Below are positions 1 through 11,207 of a DNA stretch of 64,000 nucleotides, piece by piece (position 1 is the stretch's first letter; each line of letters opens with the position of its first letter). This DNA is from Parafrigoribacterium mesophilum. Its GTDB lineage: Bacteria > Actinomycetota > Actinomycetes > Actinomycetales > Microbacteriaceae. Location: contig NZ_JBDJAF010000002.1 in the NCBI RefSeq assembly GCF_039652555.1, forward strand, positions 186,001 to 250,000, in the 5' to 3' direction. The position numbers and the translations under genes are program-made. The notes under the pieces are model-generated. The model was not told the DNA's origin. It was given only the letters and a program-made list of their open reading frames with translations, and made no database searches.

Positions 1-125
1 TGGATCGCCGCGCGCATCCCGGCGCCACCGGCGCCGATGATCACGATGTCGTGCTTGTGGTAGTGCACACCGTCAATCAGCGTGCCTTCGTGGTTCTCGC
101 CCGTCACGGTATCCTGTGCCGCCAT
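1..125 (-). CDS. sdhA: Succinate dehydrogenase flavoprotein subunit, N-terminal fragment
   Basis: This is the first 41 codons of the FAD-carrying subunit of succinate dehydrogenase (complex II), which oxidises succinate to fumarate at the cytoplasmic face of the membrane. The rest lies beyond the window edge. Visible are a short polar N-terminus, the HYHKHD stretch and the FAD-binding Rossmann start IVIVGAGGAGMRAAI. The start ATG (123-125) shares one base with the TGA of sdhD (TGATG), so the two genes are translationally coupled. The sdhC-sdhD-sdhA order on the minus strand supports the call; sdhB should follow outside the window. Confidence 0.93.
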   Translation of the reverse strand, partial: MAAQDTVTGENHEGTLIDGVHYHKHDIVIIGAGGAGMRAAI

Positions 126-571
126 CAGCTTGCCGCGCAGAACGACGGGAGGAGGTTGGCGGCTTGGCCTGCGGGGCAGGGGTCGAACGAAAAGATCACA
201 AGGGTTCCCAGAATAAGTAGTACGACGGTGGCGGCAACGAGGCCGCCCTTGAAGATGACGGATAGAAGCCGGTTGTGGGCGTAGTCGTTGACGATGGTGC
301 GCATCCCGTTGGCGCCGTGGATCAGCGCGAGCCACAGCATCGCGCAATCCCAGACCTTCCAAAACGGGTCGGACCACTTGCCGCCGACGAAAGCGAAGTC
401 GAGCGCCTTGATGCCCTCGCCGGTGAGCAGGTTCACGAACAGGTGGCCGAAGATGAGCACGAGCAGCAGCACGCCGCTGGCGCGCATGAAGATCCAGCCC
501 CACTTCTCCATGTTCATACCGGCGCGGCGGCGGGTGGGGAGCGCGGTGCGGGGGGCGTCAATGGTGGTCAT
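125..571 (-). CDS. sdhD: Succinate dehydrogenase membrane anchor subunit
   Basis: A small integral membrane subunit (148 aa) that with SdhC anchors the SdhAB catalytic dimer and helps bind heme b and quinone. Three hydrophobic helices are visible at about residues 30-49, 76-95 and 108-130. The second carries a His in LIHGANGMR that fits an axial heme ligand. A basic N-terminus (TRRRAGMNMEKW) precedes helix 1, consistent with a cytoplasmic N-terminus. It starts 4 nt after the sdhC stop and its own stop overlaps the sdhA start. Anchor subunits are poorly conserved, so position and topology carry much of the assignment. Confidence 0.92.
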   Translation of the reverse strand: MTTIDAPRTALPTRRRAGMNMEKWGWIFMRASGVLLLVLIFGHLFVNLLTGEGIKALDFAFVGGKWSDPFWKVWDCAMLWLALIHGANGMRTIVNDYAHNRLLSVIFKGGLVAATVVLLILGTLVIFSFDPCPAGQAANLLPSFCAAS

Positions 572-575
572 GGTC

Positions 576-1031
576 TTATGCCCCTTCGCTGAAGACGTGC
601 ATCAAGTGGATCGGGGCGAAGCCGAGCATCAGGATGACCCAGATCACGATGACGATCCAGTACAGCGCCTTCTCGTGCTTGGCGCCGAAGCGCCAGAAGT
701 CGACGAGGATGATCCGCAGGCCGTTGAGCGCGTGCAGCATGACCGCCGCGACCAGGATGGTCTCGCCGAGCCCCATGATCGGGTTCTTGTAGGTGCCGAT
801 CACCGCGTTGTACGCCTCCGGACTGACCCGCACGAGCGAGGTGTCCAGAATGTGCACCAGCAGGAAGAAGAAGATGCCGACGCCGGTGATCCGGTGCAGC
901 ACCCACGACCACATGCCGAGGTCACCACGGTAGAGAGTGCCTACAGGGGCCTTCGGTTTGCTGAGTCTGGGAAATGGATACTTTTTCGCTGGCCGTGGGG
1001 CGACCAGGGCCCCCGTGGACTTCTCCGGCAC
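576..1031 (-). CDS. sdhC: Succinate dehydrogenase cytochrome b556 subunit
   Basis: First gene of the sdhCDA operon, encoding the cytochrome b subunit of complex II. After a positively charged N-terminus the protein has RGDLGMWSWVLHRITGVG, the family motif around the quinone site, then three membrane helices. HRITG and the later MLHALNGLR contain the conserved His residues. I chose GTG at 1029-1031 because AGGGAGG (upstream, around 1038-1045) sits 7 nt before it. An in-frame TTG two codons earlier would leave only 1 nt. The encoded protein is 151 aa, normal for actinobacterial SdhC. The operon runs divergently from manC. Confidence 0.93.
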   Translation of the reverse strand: MPEKSTGALVAPRPAKKYPFPRLSKPKAPVGTLYRGDLGMWSWVLHRITGVGIFFFLLVHILDTSLVRVSPEAYNAVIGTYKNPIMGLGETILVAAVMLHALNGLRIILVDFWRFGAKHEKALYWIVIVIWVILMLGFAPIHLMHVFSEGA

Positions 1032-1159
1032 GAGCAACCCTCCCTGAGGTTCTTCGTCCCGTGAGCGGGACAGACGATTGGTCGGGATTCCGACAACGCC
1101 AGTCTATTCCCACCGAATACCGCACGGGCACGGCAGGGCGGGCAGCGGCGACCTCCGGC

Positions 1160-1165
1160 TACAGT
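1160..1165 (+). promoter_or_regulatory. -10 element of manC, leaderless promoter
   Basis: TACAGT is followed by 6 nt (GGTCGC) and then the manC ATG at 1172. No Shine-Dalgarno sequence lies between them. This places the transcription start on or next to the A of ATG. No good -35 is visible. Confidence 0.5.
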
Positions 1166-1171
1166 GGTCGC

Positions 1172-2293
1172 ATGGTCCCCAACCCGAGTGCACTTGACCG
1201 GCTCTACAGCATCATCCCGGCTGGCGGCATCGGTTCGCGGCTATGGCCGCTGTCCCGCGCTGATGCCCCGAAGTTCTTGCACGACCTCACCGGCAGCGGC
1301 AAGACGCTGCTGCGCGCCACCTGGGATCGGCTCGTCCCGTTGTCCGGCCAGGACCGGATCATGGTCGTCACCGGTCGGGCGCACCGGGCGGCGGTAGAGC
1401 AGCAGCTGCCGGAGCTGACCGACCCGAATGTGGTGCTCGAGAGCGAGCCCAAGGATTCCAGCGCCGCGATCGGACTGGCAGCGGCCATCCTGGTGAACCG
1501 CGAGCCGGATGTGATCATTGGATCGTTCGCTGCCGACCACGTGATCGGGGACACCCGCGGCTTCAAACGCGCGGTTGCCCAGGCGGTGGCGGCGGCCGAT
1601 GCCGGATACATCTCCACCATCGGGATCACGCCCACTGAACCGGCGATCGGCTTCGGCTACATCCACTGCAATGGCACCCTGGAGATCTCCGGCGCTCCGA
1701 GCGCCGTGCTCGCCGACTCGTTCGTGGAGAAGCCGGCGCTCGAGGTCGCCGAACGGTACCTCGCCGACGGTCACTACCTCTGGAACGGCGGCATGTTCGT
1801 CTCCCGGGCCGATGTCTTGCTCGAGCAGCTCGGCAAGTCAGAACCGGAGTTGCTGGCCGGGCTCACCGAGCTGGCGGCAGCCTGGGACACCCCGCGCCGC
1901 GGTGCGGTGGTGGACAAGGTCTGGCCGCGGCTGAAGAAGATCGCCATCGACTACACGGTCGCCGAGCCCGCCGCCGCGGCAGGACGGCTGGCGGTCGTGC
2001 CCGGCGATTTCGACTGGGACGACGTCGGTGACTTCGCGGCGATCGCGAAACTGAACTCCGGCGGACGTAAGGCGAACCTCGCGATTCTGGGCGAGAACGC
2101 CCGGGTGCTCGCGGATGCCTCCAGTGGCATCGTCGTGAGCCAGTGCGAGCGGCTGATCTCGCTGGTCGGCGTCACCGACATCGTCGTGGTGGACACTCCG
2201 GATGCGCTGCTGGTGACCACCACCGCAAATGCGCAGCGGGTGAAGAAAGTGGTGGACGCCCTCAAGCTCTCCGGTCGAGGCGACATCCTCTAG
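1172..2293 (+). CDS. manC: Mannose-1-phosphate guanylyltransferase
   Basis: Cytoplasmic enzyme making GDP-mannose from GTP and mannose 1-phosphate. The 373-residue protein begins with the nucleotidyltransferase signature GGIGSRLWPLSR at about residue 17 and carries the FVEKP sugar-binding motif near residue 185 and GDFDWDDVG near residue 275. It is the short ManC type without a fused phosphomannose isomerase cupin domain. The open frame extends upstream to 974, but ATG 1172 matches the family N-terminus and has a -10 hexamer 6 nt before it. Its product would feed the two GMD-family genes at 55.9-57.9 kb and mannosyltransferases. It is divergent from sdhC and stands alone. Confidence 0.9.
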   Translation: MVPNPSALDRLYSIIPAGGIGSRLWPLSRADAPKFLHDLTGSGKTLLRATWDRLVPLSGQDRIMVVTGRAHRAAVEQQLPELTDPNVVLESEPKDSSAAIGLAAAILVNREPDVIIGSFAADHVIGDTRGFKRAVAQAVAAADAGYISTIGITPTEPAIGFGYIHCNGTLEISGAPSAVLADSFVEKPALEVAERYLADGHYLWNGGMFVSRADVLLEQLGKSEPELLAGLTELAAAWDTPRRGAVVDKVWPRLKKIAIDYTVAEPAAAAGRLAVVPGDFDWDDVGDFAAIAKLNSGGRKANLAILGENARVLADASSGIVVSQCERLISLVGVTDIVVVDTPDALLVTTTANAQRVKKVVDALKLSGRGDIL

Positions 2294-2316
2294 CCGCCCC
2301 CAGCGGTCTCCCGCGT

Positions 2317-2343
2317 CGGTGATTTCGACGAGCTCAATCACCG
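2317..2343 (+). terminator. Possible terminator hairpin after manC
   Basis: CGGTGATT and AATCACCG form a perfect 8-bp stem with an 11-nt loop, 24 nt after the manC stop. There is no U-tract, so it may act with Rho or simply protect the 3' end. Confidence 0.35.
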
Positions 2344-2378
2344 GGGGTTGGTGACGTCTCGGGGTTGTGCGGGTTTCC

Positions 2379-2401
2379 GGTGGTCGAGCTCCGTCGAGAC
2401 C
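2379..2401. repeat. GGTGGTCGAG-type intergenic palindrome, single copy
   Basis: GGTGGTCGAGCTCCGTCGAG is an imperfect palindrome that continues to GACC. It belongs to the same family as the longer copy at 47153-47235. Confidence 0.5.
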
Positions 2402-2538
2402 GCCCCGACGGGGTCCGCGCCGACCGGAAGAACGAACGGAGCACGCGTCAAAGGGGTGTTCTGCGCAGTTATATTGCTTGGCATGGAGGCATCTTGCGGC
2501 AGATGGACTGCCGAGCCAACAATCTGGTAACCATTCAG

Positions 2539-2586
2539 AGTGACGTCCACGTGCATCCCTGAACTTAACGTCACTTTAGGTAATAT
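2539..2586 (+). promoter_or_regulatory. Candidate promoter and operator of the nucleoside transporter operon
   Basis: AGTGACGT (2539-2546) and ACGTCACT (2568-2575) form a perfect 8-bp inverted repeat with a 21-bp spacer. TAATAT (2581-2586) is a good -10, with TGAACT (2560-2565) as a weak -35 at 15 bp. An operator spanning the -35 would let a repressor control the operon, giving a leader of about 47 nt. Confidence 0.4.
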
Positions 2587-2639
2587 TCATCGAACACAGC
2601 CTCGGCAACCTCTGTCGGGGCGGCACCTTGGAGGACATT

Positions 2640-3776
2640 GTGAGAATCACCTCACGTAAAGCCGCCCTCAGCGGCTTTGCAACGCTCGGCGTGGCTGTAC
2701 TGCTCGCCGGATGCGCCACAGCACCGGAGAAAGCACCAGCAAGTTCTCCGACCGCGGGCGCCAACGATTTCCTGGGCTGTATGGTCTCGGACGCCGGCGG
2801 GTTCGACGACCGGTCGTTCAACCAACTCGGGCTCGAGGGTTTGACCACCGCAGTCAAGGATCTAGGGGCCAAAGAGAAGCACGTCCAATCGGATGCCGAC
2901 ACCGACTACGCGCCCAACATCAACCAGCTGCTGGAGAGCAACTGCAACCTCATCGTCACCGTCGGCTTCAACCTCGCCGCCGCAAGTCTGGCCGCCGCGA
3001 AGGCGAACCCCGATGTCGAGTTCGCGATCATCGACGACGCCGCAGACGCGACCGGCGCTAAGGATAAGGACGGCAAGGACACCGGAGACGGCAAGCCCGA
3101 CTACCCGAACATCAAGCCGATTCTCTTCGACACCGCGCAGTCGGCCTTCCTCGGCGGGTACGTCGCGGCCAGCTACAGCAAGACCGGCATCGTCGGAACC
3201 TTCGGCGGCCTGCCCATCCCGCCGGTCACCATCTTCATGGACGGCTTCGTCGATGGCGTCAACTACTACAACAGCAAGAAGAACAAGAACGTGCAGGTGC
3301 TCGGCTGGGACGTCAAGACGCAGAACGGCTCCTTCACCGGTGGCTTCGCCGCCGGCCAAGAGGCGCTCGGCGCGGCCAACGCCCTGATCGACAAGAACGC
3401 CGACGTGATCCTCCCTGTCGGGGGTCCGATCTACCAGAGCGCTGCCGCCGCCATCCTGGACTCGAAGAAGGACATCGCGCTGCTGGGCGTCGACGCCGAC
3501 CTCTTCGAGACCGACACGAAGTACCAGTCGCTGTTCCTCACCTCGATCCTGAAGGGGATGAAGCAGGGCGTCGAAGCCGTCGTCAAGGACGCTGCTGCCG
3601 ACAAGTTCGACAACTCGCCGTACGTGGGCACCTTGGAAAACGGCGGAGTCGGCCTGGCGCCGTTCCACAACTTCCAGGACAAGGTCGACCCGGGCCTGCA
3701 GGGTGAACTGGATGCCATCAAGAAGGACATCATCAGCGGCGCGATCAAGGTCGAGTCGCCGTCGTCACCGAAGTAA
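2640..3776 (+). CDS. Nucleoside-binding lipoprotein, BMP/PnrA family
   Basis: Extracellular substrate-binding lipoprotein of an ABC importer, expected to capture purine or other nucleosides. The 378-residue precursor has a signal peptide ending in a lipobox (VLLAGC), a Ser/Pro/Thr linker, then the BMP-family N-terminus GGFDDRSFNQ and a periplasmic-binding fold. GTG 2640 is chosen because GGAGG (2630-2634) precedes it by 5 nt; a TTG four codons upstream overlaps that site. The ABC ATPase and two permeases follow at once, and cytidine deaminase, thymidine phosphorylase, adenosine deaminase and PNP nearby support a nucleoside substrate. The exact nucleoside is not determined. Confidence 0.88.
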   Translation: MRITSRKAALSGFATLGVAVLLAGCATAPEKAPASSPTAGANDFLGCMVSDAGGFDDRSFNQLGLEGLTTAVKDLGAKEKHVQSDADTDYAPNINQLLESNCNLIVTVGFNLAAASLAAAKANPDVEFAIIDDAADATGAKDKDGKDTGDGKPDYPNIKPILFDTAQSAFLGGYVAASYSKTGIVGTFGGLPIPPVTIFMDGFVDGVNYYNSKKNKNVQVLGWDVKTQNGSFTGGFAAGQEALGAANALIDKNADVILPVGGPIYQSAAAAILDSKKDIALLGVDADLFETDTKYQSLFLTSILKGMKQGVEAVVKDAAADKFDNSPYVGTLENGGVGLAPFHNFQDKVDPGLQGELDAIKKDIISGAIKVESPSSPK

Positions 3777-3812
3777 GCAGTAAGACCGAGTAGAAGCAAC
3801 ACAGGGCAGAAT

Positions 3813-3844
3813 GGGTCGGGGAGCCTATGGTGGCTCCCCGACCC
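3813..3844 (+). terminator. Strong hairpin between binding-protein and ATPase genes
   Basis: GGGTCGGGGAGCC pairs perfectly with GGCTCCCCGACCC (13 bp, 6-nt loop). No U-run follows. This placement is typical of a processing or attenuation hairpin that keeps binding-protein mRNA in excess over the ABC subunits. Confidence 0.6.
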
Positions 3845-3905
3845 GTTCGATGCGTAAACTGACAGCTCCGTGCCGCCGGGCACGGCGGATCGACAATGGT
3901 GACGG

Positions 3906-5416
<1,511 letters not shown>

Positions 5417-5420
<4 letters not shown>

Positions 5421-6736
5421 GCGATTCGCAGCTGCCCGTGCAGGGACGCACCCCCGACACGGAGTCGATCGAACCGGGTCAGACTCCGGCCGTGCGTCCG
5501 GACGCGGTGGAGGACGCCCCGCAGTCGCGATTCTCGGTGGTGCTGCGGGAAATCACCACCGGCGGTGCCGCGATTTCGCTGTTCGCCGTCATCCTCGCCC
5601 TGATCGCCGGCGCCGTGCTGATCGCCATCACCGACAAGAGCGTGCAAACCGCAGCCGGATACTTCTTCTCCCGGCCCGCCGACACCTTCAGCGCGATCTG
5701 GAACTCCGTCTCCGGCGCGTACGTGTCCCTGTTCCAGGGATCGGTCTACAACTTCCGCCGCCCAGGCTTTGCTAACGGCATCCGGCCGTTCATCGCGACG
5801 CTCACGTTCGCGACCCCGCTCATCGCAGCAGGCCTCGGCGTGGCGATCGGATTCCGCGCCGGTCTGTTCAACATCGGCGGCCGCGGGCAGATGATCATCG
5901 CGGCTGCCCTCGCCGGCTGGGTCGGCTTCTCCTTCGACCTTCCCGCCGGCATCCACCTCGTCGTCGCGCTGGCCACGGGTATGGCCGGAGCGGCGATCTG
6001 GAGCGGACTGGCCGGATTCCTGCGCGCCACGACCGGTGCGCACGAGGTGATCACCACGATCATGCTCAACTACGTCGCGTTTTACTTCATCAGCTACCTG
6101 CTCCGCCACCAAGGACTGCTGCAGGCGCCAGGGTCGAATAACCCGAAGTCCCCGGCGATGAACCAGACGGCGGTCTTCCCGCCGTTGCTCGGCCCGCGGT
6201 ACGGATTGACCATCGGCTTCCTCTTCGTCATCGCCGCCACGGTTTTCGCCTGGTGGCTGCTGAACCGGTCCAACCTCGGCTTCCAGTTCCGCGCGCTCGG
6301 CGAAAATCCGAGCGCGGCACGGGTCGCCGGCATCAATGTCAAACGGATGTATGTCTACTCGATGCTCATCGGCGGCGCCCTCGTCGGCCTTGCCGGCGCC
6401 AACCAGGTGCAGGGCGTCATCACCACCGGTTTCACCGCGGGAATCGACGCCGGTATCGGCTTCGACGCGATCACCGTCGCCCTCCTGGGCCGTTCCCGGC
6501 CTTGGGGCGTATTCGCCGCCGGCATCCTGTTCGGCGCGTTCAAGGCCGGCGGCTTCTCCATGCAGGCCGCGCAGGGCATCCCGGTGGACATCGTGCTCGT
6601 CGTGCAGTCCCTCATAGTGCTGTTCATCGCCGCGCCGCCGCTGGTGCGGGCCGTGTTCCGATTGCCGAAACCGCTGCTGGTGCCCAGGGTGAAACCCGCG
6701 AAGATTCGGGGCAAGAAGGCGGTGGTGACCCGATGA
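5417..6736 (+). CDS. Nucleoside ABC transporter permease 1
   Basis: Integral membrane permease of the BMP-dependent importer (439 aa), of the branched-chain amino acid/ribose-like permease fold. A hydrophilic N-terminal tail of about 45 residues precedes the first membrane helix. Eight or more helices follow. GIGFDAITVALLGR near residue 350 matches the conserved cytoplasmic loop that contacts the ATPase. The start ATG overlaps the ATPase stop (ATGA) and the stop overlaps the next permease start, so the three subunits are translationally coupled. It pairs with permease 2 as a heterodimer, as in NupP/NupQ. Confidence 0.9.
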
Positions 6737-8013
6737 GCATCCTCACCCAGGCCGCACCGTCCGGCGCCGTGCAGGTCGCCAGGGCCGTGGTCAAGAGCTG
6801 GAAGGTGCCGATCGCATTGGCCGTATTCGCGGCTATCTCCACCCTGTTGTTCTGGGGTTTCGGGCGCGACGGCGACAGCACGTTCCAGTTGTCTACTTCG
6901 CGCGACGCGATCCAGCTGCCCGACCTCACCGTGCCCACCAGGGCCACCGGAATCGTGATCTCCGTCATCCTCATCGCCATGGCGGTGTGGGCGGTCATCC
7001 TGGTCCGGCGCACGATCAAGGTGCCGCTCTGGTTCATCAGCCTGTTCGCGGTGCTGTTCCTGGTCGTTTTCCTGGCCTGGGTCTCCGCCGGCGACAAGCT
7101 GCCCGTGCCGGGGCTGCTGGTCGGCACCGTGGCTCTGAGCGCCCCGCTCATCTTCGGTGCACTCAGCGGTGTGATCTGCGAACGCGGCGGCGTGGTGAAC
7201 ATCGCCATCGAAGGCCAACTGCTTGCCGGCGCCTTCGTGGCCGCCCTGATCGCATCCATTACCGGTTCGGCATATATCGGCCTGCTCGGCGCGATGATCG
7301 CCGGGATGCTGGTCTCGTTCGTACTTGCGGCGTTCTCGATCAAGTACTTCGTCGACCAGATCATCGTCGGCGTCGTGCTGAACGTGCTGGTGGCCGGACT
7401 GACCAGCTTCCTCTACTCCACGGTGCTCACCCGCACCCCGGCCCTGAACAACCCGCCGCAGTTCCCGCGGATCAACATCCCGGTTCTCAGCGAGATCCCC
7501 ATCCTCGGCCCGGTGCTGTTCCGGCAGACCATCATCATCTACATCATGTACGTCACCGTCGCGGCCGTCTGGTTCGGACTGTTCCACACCAAATGGGGAC
7601 TGCGCCTGCGCTCCACCGGCGAGCATCCGCAGGCCGCAGACACGGTCGGCATCAACGTGAACCGCACCCGGTTCTGGAACGTGTCCCTGGCCGGGGTGAT
7701 CGCCGGGCTGGGCGGCGCGTTCTACACGCTCACCTCCGTCGGAGCGTTCAACAAGGAAATGACCAACGGCGCCGGGTTCATCGCCCTGGCCGCCGTGATC
7801 TTCGGCGGCTGGCGGCCGTTGCAGGCCACCATGGCCGCCCTGCTGTTCGGCTTCGCCAGCAACCTGCAGAACGTGCTCAGCGTGATGGGCTCGCCCGTGC
7901 CGAGCGAGTTCATGCTGATGCTGCCCTACGTCGTGACGATCTTCGCGGTCGCCGGGCTGGTCGGAAAGGTGCGGATGCCGGCAGCCGACGGAAAACCGTA
8001 CATCAAGTCATGA
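6733..8013 (+). CDS. Nucleoside ABC transporter permease 2
   Basis: Second permease subunit (426 aa) of the nucleoside importer. Helices begin at about residue 25 and a second hydrophobic block precedes the conserved core GALSGVICERGGVVNIAIEG at about residues 139-158, a motif seen in both this and the paralogous permease (as GFRAGLFNIGGRG). GAGFIALAAVIFGGWRP near residue 340 is the coupling-loop region. The frame is open far upstream, but ATG 6733 overlaps the stop of permease 1 and fits the family start. It ends where a possible bridging mini-ORF (8010-8036) begins. Confidence 0.9.
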   Translation: MSILTQAAPSGAVQVARAVVKSWKVPIALAVFAAISTLLFWGFGRDGDSTFQLSTSRDAIQLPDLTVPTRATGIVISVILIAMAVWAVILVRRTIKVPLWFISLFAVLFLVVFLAWVSAGDKLPVPGLLVGTVALSAPLIFGALSGVICERGGVVNIAIEGQLLAGAFVAALIASITGSAYIGLLGAMIAGMLVSFVLAAFSIKYFVDQIIVGVVLNVLVAGLTSFLYSTVLTRTPALNNPPQFPRINIPVLSEIPILGPVLFRQTIIIYIMYVTVAAVWFGLFHTKWGLRLRSTGEHPQAADTVGINVNRTRFWNVSLAGVIAGLGGAFYTLTSVGAFNKEMTNGAGFIALAAVIFGGWRPLQATMAALLFGFASNLQNVLSVMGSPVPSEFMLMLPYVVTIFAVAGLVGKVRMPAADGKPYIKS

Positions 8014-8036
8014 ACACCCCAACCGAGGCGCCGTGA
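8010..8036 (+). CDS. Possible bridging mini-ORF (8 codons)
   Basis: ATGAACACC... reads MNTPTEAP then TGA. Its ATG overlaps the permease stop (ATGA) and its TGA overlaps the GTG start of the MFS gene (GTGA). If translated it would carry ribosomes across the 19-nt gap. It may be chance; a similar case lies at 45759-45779. Confidence 0.25.
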   Translation: MNTPTEAP

Positions 8037-9232
8037 CCGGCCATCGGCCGTCCTGGCGACTGTGGAGTGGCATCGCGGTCGTTCTGGTGTCGCTGAACTT
8101 CCGGCCGGCGGTGGTGTCCATGGCGCCGCTGCTCGATGAGATCAGCGCCGCAGTCGGACTGACGCCGTTCACGGCTGGACTGCTGCTGACCTTGCCGGTG
8201 CTCTGTTTCGGCGCACTCGGGCCCGCGGCGCCGGTCATCGCCCAGCGGTTCGGCATCGAGTGGACACTGGTCGGCGTGCTGCTGGCGGTGATCGTCGGCT
8301 CCGCGGTCCGGCTGATCCCCACCGTGCCTGCACTGTTCCTCGGTACCCTCCTCATCGGCGCCGGCATTGCGATCGGGAACATCCTGCTTCCCGGGCTGAT
8401 CAAACGCGACTTTCCGCACTCCATCGGGCTGATGTCCGGCCTGTACACACTGTCACTCACCGGCGGCGCGGCGCTCGGCGCCGGCGCGACGGTGCCCATC
8501 GCCCAGGCTGTCGGGTTCGACTGGAACTTCGCGCTGGGCGCCTGGGGGCTGTTCGCGATCCTCGGCCTGATCGTCTGGCTGCCCGGGCTGCGCGGGGTGC
8601 GCGCCCGGCACGGCGCGCTCAAGCGGTCGACCCTCAAACTCGGACGTGACCCAGTGGCCTGGCTGGTGACCGCGTACTTCGGCTTCCAGTCGCTGAACTT
8701 CTACACGACTAGCGCCTGGTTGCCGACACTGCTGATCTTCGACGGCGCAGACCCGGCCTACGCCGGGTTGATGCTGTCGCTGATGAATCTGGTCTCGATC
8801 ATTCCGGCGATGATCAGCCCGCTGATCGCGGCCAGGATGCGGCGGCAGTCGTCGCTCGCCGTTGCGCTGGTCGGCTTCTACGCCGTCGGGATCATCGGGC
8901 TGATGCTGGCGCCCGGCATCGCCGTCGTGTGGGTTCTTGTGCTGGGCATCGGTCAGGGCGCCACGCTGGGCATCGCCCTGGCCTACATCGTGCTCCGTTC
9001 GCCGGACGCCGACCACGCCACCAAGCTCTCGGGCATGTCGCAAAGCTGGGGGTACCTGATGGCGGCCGGCGGCCCGCTGCTGCTCGGCGCGCTGTTCGGC
9101 GCGACCGGCACCTGGTTCGTCCCGCTGCTGTTCCTCGCGGTGCTGTTGATCCCGCAGGCCTACACCGGCTACCGGGCCGGCGCGCCCCGCCTGGTAGGGG
9201 CGAAGCTGGAGTCGACGAAGGAGCAAGCATGA
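8033..9232 (+). CDS. MFS transporter, CynX/NimT-like
   Basis: Twelve-helix major facilitator protein (399 aa). The N-terminal stretch NFRPAVVSMAPLLDEI and the overall spacing of helices match the CynX/NimT branch, which exports or imports small molecules such as cyanate or nitroimidazoles; many members have unknown substrates. It lies between the nucleoside importer and cdd, with its stop overlapping the cdd start (ATGA), so a nucleobase or nucleoside exporter or importer is an attractive inference. The start is GTG 8033; a weak GAGG lies 4 nt upstream, and a mini-ORF ending on the start codon may supply ribosomes. Confidence 0.82.
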   Translation: MTGHRPSWRLWSGIAVVLVSLNFRPAVVSMAPLLDEISAAVGLTPFTAGLLLTLPVLCFGALGPAAPVIAQRFGIEWTLVGVLLAVIVGSAVRLIPTVPALFLGTLLIGAGIAIGNILLPGLIKRDFPHSIGLMSGLYTLSLTGGAALGAGATVPIAQAVGFDWNFALGAWGLFAILGLIVWLPGLRGVRARHGALKRSTLKLGRDPVAWLVTAYFGFQSLNFYTTSAWLPTLLIFDGADPAYAGLMLSLMNLVSIIPAMISPLIAARMRRQSSLAVALVGFYAVGIIGLMLAPGIAVVWVLVLGIGQGATLGIALAYIVLRSPDADHATKLSGMSQSWGYLMAAGGPLLLGALFGATGTWFVPLLFLAVLLIPQAYTGYRAGAPRLVGAKLESTKEQA

Positions 9233-9651
9233 CTGATCAGGCAAACGGCACACCGATCGACTGGGACTCGCTGCGGAAGGTCGCCGGCGCTGCCGCGGTG
9301 AACGCCTACGTGCCGTATTCGAAGTTCCCGGTCGGCGCCGCGGCGATCGTCGACGACGGACGGGTGATCTCCGGCTGCAACGTGGAAAACGCCTCCTACG
9401 GGCTCACCTTGTGCGCCGAATGCGGCCTGGTATCCGCGCTGCACTCCAGTGGTGGCGGACACCTCGTGGCCTTCACCTGCGTCGACGGACACGGCGCCGT
9501 GCTGATGCCCTGCGGTCGGTGCCGCCAACTGCTCTACGAACATTCCGCTCCGGGAATGCTTCTGGAGACCGTGTCAGGCATCCGCACCATCCACGAGGTG
9601 CTGCCTGATGCGTTCGGCCCGGGCACCCTGACCGAGTACGCGGGCACGTGA
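9229..9651 (+). CDS. cdd: Cytidine deaminase
   Basis: Converts cytidine or deoxycytidine to uridine or deoxyuridine in the cytoplasm. The 140-residue length fits the small homotetrameric class. Zinc ligands and the catalytic Glu are visible: NVENASYGLTLCAECG (Cys and Glu of the CAE motif) and PCGRCRQLL (two Cys). The N-terminal YVPYSKFPVGAA is the usual substrate-pocket motif. ATG 9229 overlaps the MFS stop and has GAAGGAG upstream. Its product is a substrate for the thymidine/pyrimidine nucleoside phosphorylase encoded next, although a 236-bp repeat-filled gap separates them. Confidence 0.95.
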   Translation: MTDQANGTPIDWDSLRKVAGAAAVNAYVPYSKFPVGAAAIVDDGRVISGCNVENASYGLTLCAECGLVSALHSSGGGHLVAFTCVDGHGAVLMPCGRCRQLLYEHSAPGMLLETVSGIRTIHEVLPDAFGPGTLTEYAGT

Positions 9652-9656
9652 GTGGT

Positions 9657-9854
9657 GAGTGGGTTGAGTAGCCGCCCGAGCTTGCGAGGCCGGCGTATCG
9701 AAACCGCGTTGCACGGCGACCGGTTTCGATACGCTCGCTGGCGCTCGCTACTCAACCCGCTGGCGCGGTTTCGACAGATTCGCGCTGGCGCTCGCTACTC
9801 AACCCGCTGGCGCGGTTTCGACAGGTTCGCGCTGGCGCTCGCTACTCAACCCGC
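9657..9854. repeat. Cluster of TTGAGTAG/GTATCGAAACC palindromic repeats
   Basis: One unit in forward orientation (about 9661-9707, GGGTTGAGTAG ... GTATCGAAACCGCG) faces an inverted unit (9720-9760, CCGGTTTCGATACGCTCGC ... CTACTCAACCCGC). Two tandem 47-bp units follow (9761-9807 and 9808-9854) that differ at one base. Forward and inverted units could form a large cruciform or RNA hairpin between cdd and deoA. Similar clusters lie at 11208-11460 and a fragment at 40625. Confidence 0.85.
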
Positions 9855-9887
9855 TTCTTCCCCCATCCATTTTCGTGAAAGGCATCC

Positions 9888-11192
<1,305 letters not shown>

Positions 11193-11207
11193 CGTCAGCG
11201 CGGTAAC

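Larger units (their letters stand above)
2294..2639. other. 346-bp intergenic region between manC and the BMP gene
   Basis: This gap has no supported gene. It holds a hairpin just after manC (2317-2343), one copy of a GGTGGTCGAG palindrome (2379-2401), and a moderately AT-rich promoter region with an inverted repeat (2539-2586) before the lipoprotein gene. Short open frames here have no ribosome binding site or recognisable sequence. Confidence 0.6.
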
